DNA from: GWE2-42-39 sp034003625
GTDB taxonomy: Bacteria > Bacteroidota > Bacteroidia > Bacteroidales > Prolixibacteraceae
Direction: 5' to 3'
DNA: 64,000 nucleotides
NCBI GenBank assembly: GCA_034003625.1
Contig: JAVEYG010000021.1
Coordinates: 23,353-87,352, forward strand
Shown: piece after piece, positions 1-7,853 of the stretch
Numbering within the stretch: the first letter of the stretch is position 1
Layout of the letters: each line of letters begins with the position of its first letter
Translations under genes and position numbers: made by a program
Notes under the pieces: generated by a model
Told to the model about the DNA's origin: nothing
The model's database searches: none
Seen by the model: only the letters and a program-made list of their open reading frames with translations

Positions 1-1081
1 TAGGGAGAATAGTTGGTGCGCTAAATCCCTGATAAAATTCGTATTTGAATGTAGGAGTAGTTTCTTCAGTCCCTCGTTTTGTTGTTACAAGTATAACCCC
101 ATTGGCCGATCTTGCTCCGTAAATTGCTGCAGATGCATCTTTAAGTACCGTTATACTTTCAATATCGGCTGGGTCGATAGAGTTCAAATCCCTATCGGGA
201 ATTCCATCAACTATAATTAGAGGTTTAGTCGAACCCAACGTGGCTTCCCCCCTTATTAGGATGGAGGCATTATCATTTCCAGGTTCACCCGAACGTTGTT
301 GAACAATTGCCCCAGGAAGTCGTCCTGCTAAAGCATTAGAGACCATTGAAACAGGGGCAGAGGTTAATTCTTTATTTGAAATTGTCGTTACTGCCCCTAT
401 TACATTTTTTTTCTTTTCAACGCCATAGCCAATCGCTACTACTTCTTCAATGCCAATGGTTTCCTCCTCCATCACTACATTGATTGTCGCTTTGTTAGCT
501 ACTGCAACTTCCTGTGTTTTCATTCCCACAAATGAAAACTGAAGAACACCATTGGGCGGGACATTCGAAAGCGTATATTTGCCATCGGCATCGGTAATTG
601 TTCCGTTGGTAGTGCCTTTTACTATTACCGAAACACCGGGGATTGGCTGCCCTGTTTTATCGGTTACAGCGCCTGACACATTACGAGCCTGTTGCATTGC
701 GTTCCCAGGCGCTGAAGCTCCTTCTTTTGAGAGCAGTATCTGCCTGTCGAAGATTTCGTAAGAGATCCCTTCGCCTTTAAAGGCAACATCCAGTATTTCC
801 TGAATGGTCGCATCTTTAAAATCGGCATTTATTCTTTTGCTCAGGTTGAGATCCTCTGCCTGATACAAAAAAATGAACTTGCTTTGGGATTCAATATCCC
901 GAATCAACTCTACAATGGTAGAATTCTTCGTATTCAGGCTCAATTTGGTATTTTGGGAATACGAACTGGCTGAGGCATAAAAAACCATACAGCAAACCAA
1001 AATGAAGGTTATTCTCATGATCCTAAACATTTTTTTGCGCCACCCCACAAGAAGGGGAGCATGAAACAGTTTTTTTTTCAT
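1..1081 (-). CDS. SusC/RagA-type TonB-dependent outer-membrane receptor, N-terminal part (cut by window edge)
   Basis: The first 360 residues of a TonB-linked outer-membrane receptor that imports a glycan, normally with a SusD lipoprotein. Reading from the ATG at 1081 there is a basic N-terminus and hydrophobic signal segment (about 20-40), a secretin/TonB short N-terminal (STN) domain (about 48-118), a carboxypeptidase-regulatory-like beta-sandwich (about 135-205, with the VSGAVTD start and DADGKYTLSNVP core), then the plug domain with the IRGEATLG, LIIVDGIP and SIDPADIESITVLKDASA motifs typical of SusC. The STN domain is the signature of receptors that signal through a FecR anti-sigma factor, and the FecR and ECF sigma genes lie just upstream on the same strand. 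The barrel and any susD gene lie outside the window. The substrate is not shown; the adjacent sialic-acid genes suggest a sialylated glycan (inference). Confidence 0.93.
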   Translation of the reverse strand, partial: MKKKLFHAPLLVGWRKKMFRIMRITFILVCCMVFYASASSYSQNTKLSLNTKNSTIVELIRDIESQSKFIFLYQAEDLNLSKRINADFKDATIQEILDVAFKGEGISYEIFDRQILLSKEGASAPGNAMQQARNVSGAVTDKTGQPIPGVSVIVKGTTNGTITDADGKYTLSNVPPNGVLQFSFVGMKTQEVAVANKATINVVMEEETIGIEEVVAIGYGVEKKKNVIGAVTTISNKELTSAPVSMVSNALAGRLPGAIVQQRSGEPGNDNASILIRGEATLGSTKPLIIVDGIPDRDLNSIDPADIESITVLKDASAAIYGARSANGVILVTTKRGTEETTPTFKYEFYQGFSAPTILP

Positions 1082-1146
1082 AAATTTGTTAAGTTTTTTG
1101 TAATAAATCCGTTAGCTGATCCGTCCGATCAGTTGATTGTTTTTAG

Positions 1147-1178
1147 ATAGCGGGGAATGTGCCAACATTTCCCGCTAT
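1147..1178. terminator. Hairpin between fecR-like gene and susC
   Basis: An inverted repeat with a 13-14 base stem (atagcggg(g)aatgt against acatttcccgctat) and a 4-base loop, placed just after the FecR stop and before the SusC start. On the minus strand it is followed by a run of A rather than T, so it could be an attenuator or mRNA processing/stability element between anti-sigma and receptor genes as easily as a true terminator. A T-run follows it only on the plus strand. Confidence 0.5.
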
Positions 1179-1191
1179 TTTTTGCACGTAA

Positions 1192-2388
1192 TCATTCTAT
1201 CAAAAAATGCCGTTCGCCTACCTCAACATACTTCCGCCGTGCAACTTTGGAAACATAGTGCAAAACTTCGTATTTGTCTTCTTTCAGGTTAAGTTTTCCG
1301 TCCATTTTGATAGAGCCGTCGAGAGGGTCACCCAGTTTGATTTGGATGTTATAGAAGCGTTCGATTTTTTTGACTACCCGGCTAAGGTCTTCGTTTTCGA
1401 ATTTTATAATTCCATCTTTCCATAGTACATATTCTTCGGGTTGTACCTTTTGGATTTTTGTCCCGTTATCCTCCTTATTGAAAGAGAATAATTCATTGGG
1501 ATTCAGTACTACTCTCCGGTCGAACCAACTACTTTCGTTTATATTCAGCTCAATGCTTCCCTCCGTTAACACCGTTTGGCTGATTGCATCGCCCGGATAA
1601 GCTGATACATTGAACTGAGTACCCAGCACCCTGATATGGTAATCGGCAGTTCTCACAATAAAAGGTTTTGATTCATCTTTTTCAACCTGAAAGAAAGCTT
1701 CCCCGAAGAGAAGGACTTCCCGTTGCTTCCCTGTAAATACGGAAGGATAAACCAGGCGGCTGCCCGCGTTCAGCCACACCACCGACCGGTCGCTTAACAC
1801 CACTTTAGCCCGGCTGCCATAAGGCACCAGAAGTTGGTTGGGAATGGTCTCCATTTTTGAGCTTTCGTTTACTACCGGGATGATACTATCTTCGTTTACA
1901 ATAATCTGGTTACCGGAAATATAATCCACTGTAGATTCTGTTTTGTTCAAATTAACATTCGAACCATCGGAAAGCACCAGGGTTGGTTTGCCCGGCATTT
2001 CAGTCATTTCGAAATAAGGAACAAAACCGGCAATACCGGACTGATCCTGATTAAAATAATATACAAGTCCCGCCCCAATACTCATGAACAATACTGCCAA
2101 AGCCGCATATTTAAGCATAAATTGCCCTATCTTCCTGATCCGAAAACTTCTTTGCTTTTCCCTGATCTGATTAGCTATCTTTTCTGAAAGTATTTTTTTC
2201 CGTTCTTCGGAAAGTGTCTGGCCGGAAATACGGAACAAGGCCAGCTCGTTTTTCAATTCATACAAAATTTTTTTTTCATCAGGATGCTTTTCCAAATAAA
2301 ATCCCCAGTATTCATTTACATTTTCATCCGGGTCATACACCCATTTAATGAAAAATGGATTGTCGATATACTTGCGAATGTTTTCCAT
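1192..2388 (-). CDS. FecR-family anti-sigma factor
   Basis: A 398-residue inner-membrane anti-sigma factor that holds the neighbouring ECF sigma factor and receives the signal from the STN domain of the SusC receptor. Sequence shows a cytoplasmic N-terminal sigma-binding part (1-90), one transmembrane segment (about 93-112), a periplasmic FecR domain (about 185-285, with the VPYGSRAKVVLSDRSVVWLN and GEAFFQV motifs) and a C-terminal DUF4974-type domain (about 315-395). Length and order match the family in Bacteroidota. It lies between the sigma gene upstream and the SusC gene downstream, all on the same strand, the usual order of sigma/anti-sigma glycan loci. The ATG at 2388 gives the complete sigma-binding N-terminus. 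The inducing ligand cannot be read from the sequence. Confidence 0.93.
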   Translation of the reverse strand: MENIRKYIDNPFFIKWVYDPDENVNEYWGFYLEKHPDEKKILYELKNELALFRISGQTLSEERKKILSEKIANQIREKQRSFRIRKIGQFMLKYAALAVLFMSIGAGLVYYFNQDQSGIAGFVPYFEMTEMPGKPTLVLSDGSNVNLNKTESTVDYISGNQIIVNEDSIIPVVNESSKMETIPNQLLVPYGSRAKVVLSDRSVVWLNAGSRLVYPSVFTGKQREVLLFGEAFFQVEKDESKPFIVRTADYHIRVLGTQFNVSAYPGDAISQTVLTEGSIELNINESSWFDRRVVLNPNELFSFNKEDNGTKIQKVQPEEYVLWKDGIIKFENEDLSRVVKKIERFYNIQIKLGDPLDGSIKMDGKLNLKEDKYEVLHYVSKVARRKYVEVGERHFLIE

Positions 2389-2480
2389 TTTATTGCAGCA
2401 TGTTTATTAATACAGTAGGGATTTTAAAAAAAAGTGGACAGAAAAAACACAATTATTTTTAGAAAAATTTTTAAAAATAT

Positions 2481-2524
2481 CCTGAGCCCCTCCAACCTCC
2501 CCAATCGGGGAGGCTTTTGGCCTG
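2481..2524. repeat. GC-rich hairpin repeat, dispersed REP-like element
   Basis: A GC-rich block with a 7-base perfect stem (cctcccc/ggggagg, 2496-2502 and 2507-2513) and flanking cctccaa and ggcttttgg sequences, in an otherwise AT-rich gap. Sequences of this style recur between genes in many Bacteroidota genomes (recalled, not searched). A related block is found at 32190-32227 inside a permease gene. Confidence 0.55.
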
Positions 2525-2570
2525 TGATCGTGCGAGGGTTCGTTGGGATAAGGCTGTTCGACAACTTCAT

Positions 2571-2672
2571 AAAACTCTGTGTTTTTTACTCTACGGTACT
2601 CTGTGGTAAAATATAAAAATTAAACCACAGATTTTCACAGAGTTGTTCGCAGAGTCACACGGAGTAAAAAAA
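2571..2672. repeat. Long imperfect palindrome built of actctgtg-type units
   Basis: Two arms of about 40 bases made of short actctgtg/ctctgtggt units (2573-2607) and their complement (2623-2665, accacag, cacagagt, cagagt, cacacggagt), separated by an AT-rich centre. The gap 2389-2700 between sigma and FecR genes is filled by this and the GC-rich repeat; I see no gene in it. Confidence 0.6.
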
Positions 2673-2700
2673 GTAATCCTTTTCAAATTGATCCGATATT

Positions 2701-3318
2701 TTAGGGGAAAGACCGGTTAAAGAGAAGAAATAATTCGACGATTTTGGGTTTTAAAATCTCCCGAAAAGAAGAAATCGTCCGATATACCATTTTTTTTGCA
2801 GAAGATGGCTGTATCCCAACAATATTTCCTATATCATCATAACTTAACCCGCTATAAAATCTCAGAAAAATAACTTCTTTCTTACGCGAATCAAGTTGTT
2901 CAACCAGTTCTTCAATCAATTCAATTTTTTTTTCCTTTTCATTAAATGAAGATGATGAATCAAATTCAATTGTATAATCAAACGGAGGAAAACTGTTGTC
3001 CTTATCTTTCATCCATAATCTCTCTTTACTGATCTTTTCAAGCAGGATACGCTTAAATGCTTTCAATAAATAGAACCGCAATGAATCAGGAACCGAAAGC
3101 TTATCTTTTCTTGACAAAAGGTAAAGAAATAAATCCTGTACAGCATCTTCCACAAGCTCCGTATCTGAAGTCATCTTTGTTCCATAGCTATACAGAAAAT
3201 CAACATGTTCACCATAAATCAATTCAAATGCCCTGATATTGCCATTTTTAAATCTTATCCATATATCTTTCCAATATGAACCTGATTCTTTTTTATCCGA
3301 CTGAAATAAGTCCGGCAT
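2701..3318 (-). CDS. ECF RNA polymerase sigma factor, FecI/SusC-locus type
   Basis: A 205-residue sigma-70 family extracytoplasmic-function factor. Region 2 lies at about 28-92 (FELIYGEHVDFLYSYG, AVQDLFLYLL) and region 4 at about 133-186 (DSRKKEVIFLRFYSGLSYDD followed by a helix-turn-helix). There is no region 1 or 3, as expected for this class. It heads the set sigma, FecR, SusC on the minus strand, so its likely job is to direct RNA polymerase to the SusC promoter when FecR releases it. The sialidase gene ends about 110 bases upstream, so it is probably transcribed separately or by read-through from the sialic-acid operon. Start ATG at 3318 is the only reasonable one. Confidence 0.93.
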   Translation of the reverse strand: MPDLFQSDKKESGSYWKDIWIRFKNGNIRAFELIYGEHVDFLYSYGTKMTSDTELVEDAVQDLFLYLLSRKDKLSVPDSLRFYLLKAFKRILLEKISKERLWMKDKDNSFPPFDYTIEFDSSSSFNEKEKKIELIEELVEQLDSRKKEVIFLRFYSGLSYDDIGNIVGIQPSSAKKMVYRTISSFREILKPKIVELFLLFNRSFP

Positions 3319-3430
3319 TTTTTAACTGATTTTTAGTACAAAGAATCTCATGGACCTTACAACAAGTTATAAAATATATCACGGACAAGAAAAAATAAGC
3401 ACTTGTTTTGGAACATGAGTGATCATCATG

Positions 3431-4585
3431 TCATTTCAATAGTTTACAAACAGAGAAACAAGCGAATGTTATTGTTTCATACGGCTTCTTCTCCCCTGCT
3501 TCATACAGGATACCAACATCCCCGTTGGGTAACTTTACCAGACAGGAATAGGCTGAAGGACGGGCATCAATCAGCAGCGATGTCTGCCAATCGACACAAT
3601 TATTATCACTGATTTTAATAGTTATATGTGAACGTCCAACCGGGACGGCAGGATTGGAAAACAAATAGTACGATTTCCCTTTGTACGTTCCATAATTCAG
3701 AATGCTGGCCTGGCAACGTGATTCCGTCAATTGAAAGTCGTGTTCAACCGGGCTCCAGGTCTCGCCACCATCCGAACTAAAAGAAATAGCACGGCTGTAC
3801 TTGTCGTTGTATGAGCGCATATTCATCAACAGCGTCCCGTCCGGCAATTCCGTCACCTGGCTTTCATTACATCCCGGGGTAATCGGTTGACTTATTCTCC
3901 ATGTTTTACCATGATCGTCGGAAATGATAACATGGGCGCCATAGCTATATGGCCCTTTGCGGATATTTCCGTTTGGATCGTCATAACTGTGATTGGCAGG
4001 GATGATGAGCCGTCCTTTGTATTCGCCGGATTTTTGCTGAATGCCGAATCCTGGTCCTGTTGCATACCAACCCCACAACGAATTTTTACAGGTTGCCGAC
4101 ATATCGACCGGCTTCGACCAGCTAAGTCCGTCATCATCGGAATAACACAAAACAGGTTTTCTCGGAAATTCTGATTTTTTGTAGATAATCTCACTTTCAT
4201 CATCTTTCCCGTAATTCCAGGTCATCCACAACCAGATGCGACCGGTTTCTTCGTCCACGACAGGACAGGGATTACCGCAGGTATTGAGCTGATCATTCCA
4301 GATCACAATTTCTTCGCACCAGGTTTTCCCGTTATCAGTTGAACGTTTCAAAACGAGATCGATATCACCGCTGTCGCCGCCATCGTTTCGCCCTTCGGCA
4401 AATGCCAGTAAGGTTCCCTTAACACTTACAACAACGGCTGGTATCCGGTAACCTTTATAAGCTCCTTCTCCGGTTTTCCAAAGCGTTTGCGTTTTTACAA
4501 CCTGTGTTTTTGCAAATGTTGATTGCAGGCAGAGGCCAAGCATCAAAATAACAGATGCCAGATAATATGAATAGTTTCTTCTCAT
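3431..4585 (-). CDS. Exported exo-alpha-sialidase (GH33, BNR repeats)
   Basis: Releases terminal sialic acid from glycoconjugates outside the cytoplasm. The protein of about 384 residues starts with a signal peptide (MRRNYSYYLASVILMLGLCL and onward, cleaved near FAKT), followed by a six-bladed sialidase domain: the arginine of the YRIPAV motif, AEGRNDGGDSGD, and four Asp boxes (STDNGKTW, SDDDGLSW, SDDHGKTW, SSDGGETW). I chose the ATG at 4585 because it overlaps the stop of the lyase gene as ATGA, indicating translational coupling; an ATG six codons earlier (4603) is in frame but would put charged residues before the signal peptide. Last gene of the regulator-mutarotase-lyase-sialidase set. 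No lipobox is seen, so it is probably periplasmic or secreted. Confidence 0.93.
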   Translation of the reverse strand: MRRNYSYYLASVILMLGLCLQSTFAKTQVVKTQTLWKTGEGAYKGYRIPAVVVSVKGTLLAFAEGRNDGGDSGDIDLVLKRSTDNGKTWCEEIVIWNDQLNTCGNPCPVVDEETGRIWLWMTWNYGKDDESEIIYKKSEFPRKPVLCYSDDDGLSWSKPVDMSATCKNSLWGWYATGPGFGIQQKSGEYKGRLIIPANHSYDDPNGNIRKGPYSYGAHVIISDDHGKTWRISQPITPGCNESQVTELPDGTLLMNMRSYNDKYSRAISFSSDGGETWSPVEHDFQLTESRCQASILNYGTYKGKSYYLFSNPAVPVGRSHITIKISDNNCVDWQTSLLIDARPSAYSCLVKLPNGDVGILYEAGEKKPYETITFACFSVCKLLK

Positions 4586-5511
4586 AGTTTCCCGTTTAGC
4601 CAATCAAAAAAACCAATATCAATCAGTTCTTTTTCATATTGTTTGAATTCATCGGCACTCAGATTATGAGCAGGGGCTCTCAACGGGCCACAATCCAGCC
4701 CAACCATTTTCATTATCGGCTTTCCTCCAATTACTCCTCCTCCGTAGCGAATAAGTATTTCAATAAAACGCACCGATTTCAATTGATATTCGCGGGCTGC
4801 ATCCATATCCCCTTTTTGAAAAGCATCAATCAGTTTCAGATACAACGTCGGCATATAATTATATGTACTCCCGATAGCAGCCTGCGCCCCCATACTCAAG
4901 CCGCAAAGTAATTCTTCGTCAAACCCGTGCAGAATGTCCCATTTTCCACCGTCGGCATTAATGCACAACAACATTTCCATCATGTTGCGGTGTGTAAACT
5001 TGATCCCTGCCAGATTTGGAATCACTAACTGAGCTTTTTTCAGAAATTCAGGCATGGGAAGCCATATATCAGAAACCGTTGGAATATGGTAATAATAGAA
5101 TGGCAATTCAGGCGCACCCGAAGCGACTTCGGAACAAAACTTTACCAGGTCGTCCATTCTTCCAGGTTTCAAAAAAATCGGCCCCATACACCCTATCGCA
5201 TACGCCCCGATTTGTTGCGCATGCCGGGCCAGTTTCTTCGATTGCACATACGAAGTTGTACCAACATGGACAATCACTTTAAAATCAGAATTCTGCTCTT
5301 TTATCCACTGTTCAGCAACAGCCATTCTTTCTTCGATCTCCATAAGCATTCCTTCGCCTGTAGTTCCGCAAATGAACACCCCGCTGACCCCGTCTTTTTT
5401 TAATCTCGCTGCATACGGAGCAACCATCCCAAGGTTGAGTGACCCATCCCCGGACATCGGTGTAAATGGCGCTGCAATTAGTCCTTTTAGTTTTTGCATT
5501 GGTTTTAACAT
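4582..5511 (-). CDS. nanA: N-acetylneuraminate lyase (dihydrodipicolinate synthase family)
   Basis: Splits N-acetylneuraminate into N-acetylmannosamine and pyruvate in the cytoplasm. The 309-residue TIM-barrel protein carries the GTTGE carboxylate-binding motif (49-53), the YYYHIP segment whose tyrosine (about 141) is the catalytic one, and the Schiff-base lysine in GIKFTHRN (K171). The HIP after the tyrosines and the sialidase/NanM neighbours favour the sialic-acid lyase over DapA. Downstream it overlaps the sialidase by ATGA; upstream about 120 bases separate it from the NanM-like gene. A second ATG four codons in (5499) would remove only MLKP and is an equally good start. No ManNAc kinase or epimerase is seen in the window to handle its product. 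Confidence 0.9.
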   Translation of the reverse strand: MLKPMQKLKGLIAAPFTPMSGDGSLNLGMVAPYAARLKKDGVSGVFICGTTGEGMLMEIEERMAVAEQWIKEQNSDFKVIVHVGTTSYVQSKKLARHAQQIGAYAIGCMGPIFLKPGRMDDLVKFCSEVASGAPELPFYYYHIPTVSDIWLPMPEFLKKAQLVIPNLAGIKFTHRNMMEMLLCINADGGKWDILHGFDEELLCGLSMGAQAAIGSTYNYMPTLYLKLIDAFQKGDMDAAREYQLKSVRFIEILIRYGGGVIGGKPIMKMVGLDCGPLRAPAHNLSADEFKQYEKELIDIGFFDWLNGKL

Positions 5512-5632
5512 TAAAATTATTCTTCTTTAATTTTTATTTATCTGTCTTTTAAACTGTCCGTTAAAGCAATAATACCTCCTGTACCGAAAGACTTCCGGGT
5601 AACAGTTTATCAGGAAAACTTCCCTATCACTT

Positions 5633-6940
5633 TTAAAATGACTGCTGGCGCTTTTTTTGTTTCTTCAGAAAAACATACCCTATAGTGATCAGCACAATGG
5701 AGAACAAAAATATACCGATTGTTCTTGTGCTGCCGAAGCTAAACGGTTGCTGAACCGGCTGAATCAAAAAGATTTCCGGGGTCCGGACACCAGGTTTAAT
5801 TTCTCCGCTGACCAGAATTGCACCGCTTTTAAATGGTACAATACTCGTTGTTACAGGGCACAATGTTTCGAAGGCTCCCGTCTTAATGATCGTATTGGTA
5901 ATTGTGTTGTAGAGCAAAATATCTTTTGAGAAACCAGGATGGTCTAAATAATAACGTAAACGCTCCTCTTTGTATAAAGAAATTGCCGCCGTGTCGTGAA
6001 GCCGGATTATTTCATCCAGATTTTTACGAAGCTGATATTCCTTCAGTAAAAGATCGCCGGATGCCCCACCTACAAAAACGATGCAGTTTGCTCCAGACGG
6101 AAAAGCAGAACCGGCCATCACCGGAAAATTCAACGGACCATCGGAAACGATTGGCGACCATTGCTTTAATCCCGGATTATAAATCAGCCCATCTGTAAAA
6201 ACCGTCATTTCCTTTTCTGCATCCACGTTTCTTCCGCTGAACAGATAAACACACGGAACAGTGCCATTCGACTGCCCTGCAGCAACGGCAAAAATTCTTC
6301 CTTTCCCCGGAAAAGCAGGTAAGCTTTCCCACGAAAAATCTCCTGATTTCTTTTTCGACAAGTCAAGCATGAAAAAATGTGTACCAGTATCTATTCCGTC
6401 AACCGACGAAGTACCGCCAACCACGTATACCTTATCGCCCAATAGCACTGCTGAGGTGTAACTTAATGGTACCGGAAGCTCCGGGTAATTTTCAGTGACA
6501 ACTGTCTTGCTTTTCTCGTTCCAGCGGAGTGAAAAAACCGAAGGGTAGCATTGTTCTATGTCATTTCCGCCAATGCACAAAACTTCGTCGGGAAGCGACA
6601 CAGAAGCGCCATAACCGACCGGGAGAGGGAGTTCCGAAGAATCGTTGCAAAGGACAAGACTGTCGCCCACAATAGAATATACAAATATCCTTCGGTAAAA
6701 GGTTTTCAGTCCTCCTTCCCAAGGTTTTCGATCCGGAAAGTTTGCCCCGCCGGCAACTAATAATTTTTCACCGGAAATTCCGGAAAATACACCGGCAAAT
6801 CCTTCGTTTTCAATACCATTCAGTAACTCTGGCAAACGTCCTGCAATGTTCACATTAAACCGGGCCGACGAAGTTGTTTGTCCCGTAACAAGAGTGGAAC
6901 AAAACATTACTGTAAGAAAAATAGCAAGTTTATTCTTCAT
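5633..6940 (-). CDS. NanM-like sialic-acid mutarotase/epimerase (Kelch propeller) with C-terminal membrane anchor
   Basis: Predicted to speed interconversion of sialic-acid anomers outside the cytoplasm, so that the sugar released by the sialidase can be taken up. The 435-residue protein has a signal peptide (1-20, ending TGQ) and a Kelch-type beta-propeller (GVFSGISGEKLLVAGGANF, VYVVGGTSSVDG, VYLFSGRN, IVFVGGASG) of the cyclically permuted mutarotase family. Unusual is a final hydrophobic helix (about 407-425) followed by a basic tail KKQKKR, which should anchor the propeller to the inner membrane with the tail in the cytoplasm; classical NanM is soluble in the periplasm. In this family some members are fused to a sodium:solute symporter, so the helix may be a remnant or a docking element (inference). 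Starts 5 bases after the regulator stop. Confidence 0.85.
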   Translation of the reverse strand: MKNKLAIFLTVMFCSTLVTGQTTSSARFNVNIAGRLPELLNGIENEGFAGVFSGISGEKLLVAGGANFPDRKPWEGGLKTFYRRIFVYSIVGDSLVLCNDSSELPLPVGYGASVSLPDEVLCIGGNDIEQCYPSVFSLRWNEKSKTVVTENYPELPVPLSYTSAVLLGDKVYVVGGTSSVDGIDTGTHFFMLDLSKKKSGDFSWESLPAFPGKGRIFAVAAGQSNGTVPCVYLFSGRNVDAEKEMTVFTDGLIYNPGLKQWSPIVSDGPLNFPVMAGSAFPSGANCIVFVGGASGDLLLKEYQLRKNLDEIIRLHDTAAISLYKEERLRYYLDHPGFSKDILLYNTITNTIIKTGAFETLCPVTTSIVPFKSGAILVSGEIKPGVRTPEIFLIQPVQQPFSFGSTRTIGIFLFSIVLITIGYVFLKKQKKRQQSF

Positions 6941-6945
6941 GTGAT

Positions 6946-7653
6946 TTATATCTCCCTGTAAATAAATTCGATGTATGGTTGAAGATGGATTTTCATTGCA
7001 TTGCGGTACCCTTCCATGTCGCGGTCGCGAATAAACCGGAAGAGATCGTGGTGAGTTACAATCTTGCCTTCTGCTATCAGTTTTTTGTTTACCGGTTCAA
7101 AGTAGCTTTCGTAATTCATCTTTGCAAATTGAAAAACCGGGTGGATGATCTTCTGAAATTGAACAATGAAATTATTTCCTGAAATCTCGTAGATTTTTTT
7201 ATGGAATTCAGTTTCCTGTTCAACTGTCAGGCTATATTTCATTGCCTCCTGTGAGCGGACAATATCTTCCAATTCCCCGATCTTCCGGTCATCTAAGTTT
7301 TTAAACAAAAAATCGGTCAGTCCGATTTCCAGGGCAACCCGCATTCCCATCATATCAACGATCGCTTTTTCGCTCAATAAATACGGTTCTATCACTTTCT
7401 CGAAGCCCGACAATAAAGATGGCTCCTGAATAACAATCCCTTTTCGGGTGCGCGACTGTACAATGCCCAACATCCTCAGGCGGCTCAGCGCTTCACGCAG
7501 CACATTCCGGCTGATTCCAAGCTCGGAAGACAAATCCATTTCATTGGGCAACGAATTGCCCGGCACCAACTTTTTCTCCTTTATATAATCAAGAATCGAC
7601 ATCTCCACCTTGTCAACGAGCGTTATTGTCCGATTATCTATTTTGAAAGCCAT
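6946..7653 (-). CDS. FadR/GntR-family transcriptional regulator of the sialic-acid genes
   Basis: A 235-residue DNA-binding regulator with an N-terminal winged helix-turn-helix (about 12-75, NEMDLSSELGISRNVLREAL) and a C-terminal FCD ligand-binding domain (about 95-232) with the histidines FHKKIYE and HHDLFRF that bind metal or ligand in this family. It is the first gene of the unit with the mutarotase, lyase and sialidase, and the promoter lies directly before it, so autoregulation is likely. E. coli NanR is of the same family and binds tandem GGTATA repeats; two tandem TAGGATAA repeats overlap the predicted start of transcription here. Ligand (Neu5Ac or ManNAc) is inferred. Confidence 0.9.
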   Translation of the reverse strand: MAFKIDNRTITLVDKVEMSILDYIKEKKLVPGNSLPNEMDLSSELGISRNVLREALSRLRMLGIVQSRTRKGIVIQEPSLLSGFEKVIEPYLLSEKAIVDMMGMRVALEIGLTDFLFKNLDDRKIGELEDIVRSQEAMKYSLTVEQETEFHKKIYEISGNNFIVQFQKIIHPVFQFAKMNYESYFEPVNKKLIAEGKIVTHHDLFRFIRDRDMEGYRNAMKIHLQPYIEFIYREI

Positions 7654-7669
7654 ATATTTTATATTAGTA

Positions 7670-7686
7670 TTATCCTATTTATCCTA
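7670..7686 (-). promoter_or_regulatory. Candidate operator: tandem TAGGATAA repeats
   Basis: Two exact copies of ttatccta (read as TAGGATAA on the minus strand) at 7670-7677 and 7679-7686, a period of 9 bases, sitting at and just after the expected transcription start of the regulator-led operon. Spacing and style resemble the tandem hexamers bound by NanR in E. coli (known); that this regulator binds here is inference. Confidence 0.5.
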
Positions 7687-7719
7687 CAAATATGACAATA
7701 AATAATTATCCGAAACAAA
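7687..7719 (-). promoter_or_regulatory. Promoter of the sialic-acid operon
   Basis: Minus-strand -33 TTTG (7716-7719) and -7 CATATTTG (7687-7694, one mismatch to TAnnTTTG) separated by 21 bases, the Bacteroidota housekeeping arrangement, 34 bases upstream of the regulator start codon. Confidence 0.65.
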
Positions 7720-7779
7720 TCAGACAAGGTGTTTTATAACACAAGCAGCGATCTGCGGTATTAACCATAAATGAAAGTT

Positions 7780-7853
7780 TGTCATTCGACGCAAGGAAAA
7801 ATCTCATAATCAGAGCTTTTCACAACAGATGCTTCACTGCGTTCAACATGACA
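7780..7853. repeat. Dispersed inverted repeat (gtcattcgac... / ...gttcaacatgac)
   Basis: Imperfect inverted repeat: tgtcattcgacgcaagga-type arm at 7780-7798 and tcactgcgttcaacatgaca at 7834-7853, with atct/agat at the inner ends. Such arms recur in many Bacteroidota intergenic regions (recalled). The rest of the gap 7654-8077 holds the operon promoter and, before the superoxide dismutase gene, no further structure that I can see. Confidence 0.5.

Noticed and set aside
2434..2616. Short open frame over the repeats
   Set aside because: Formed by the GC-rich and ctctgtg repeats; no protein signal.
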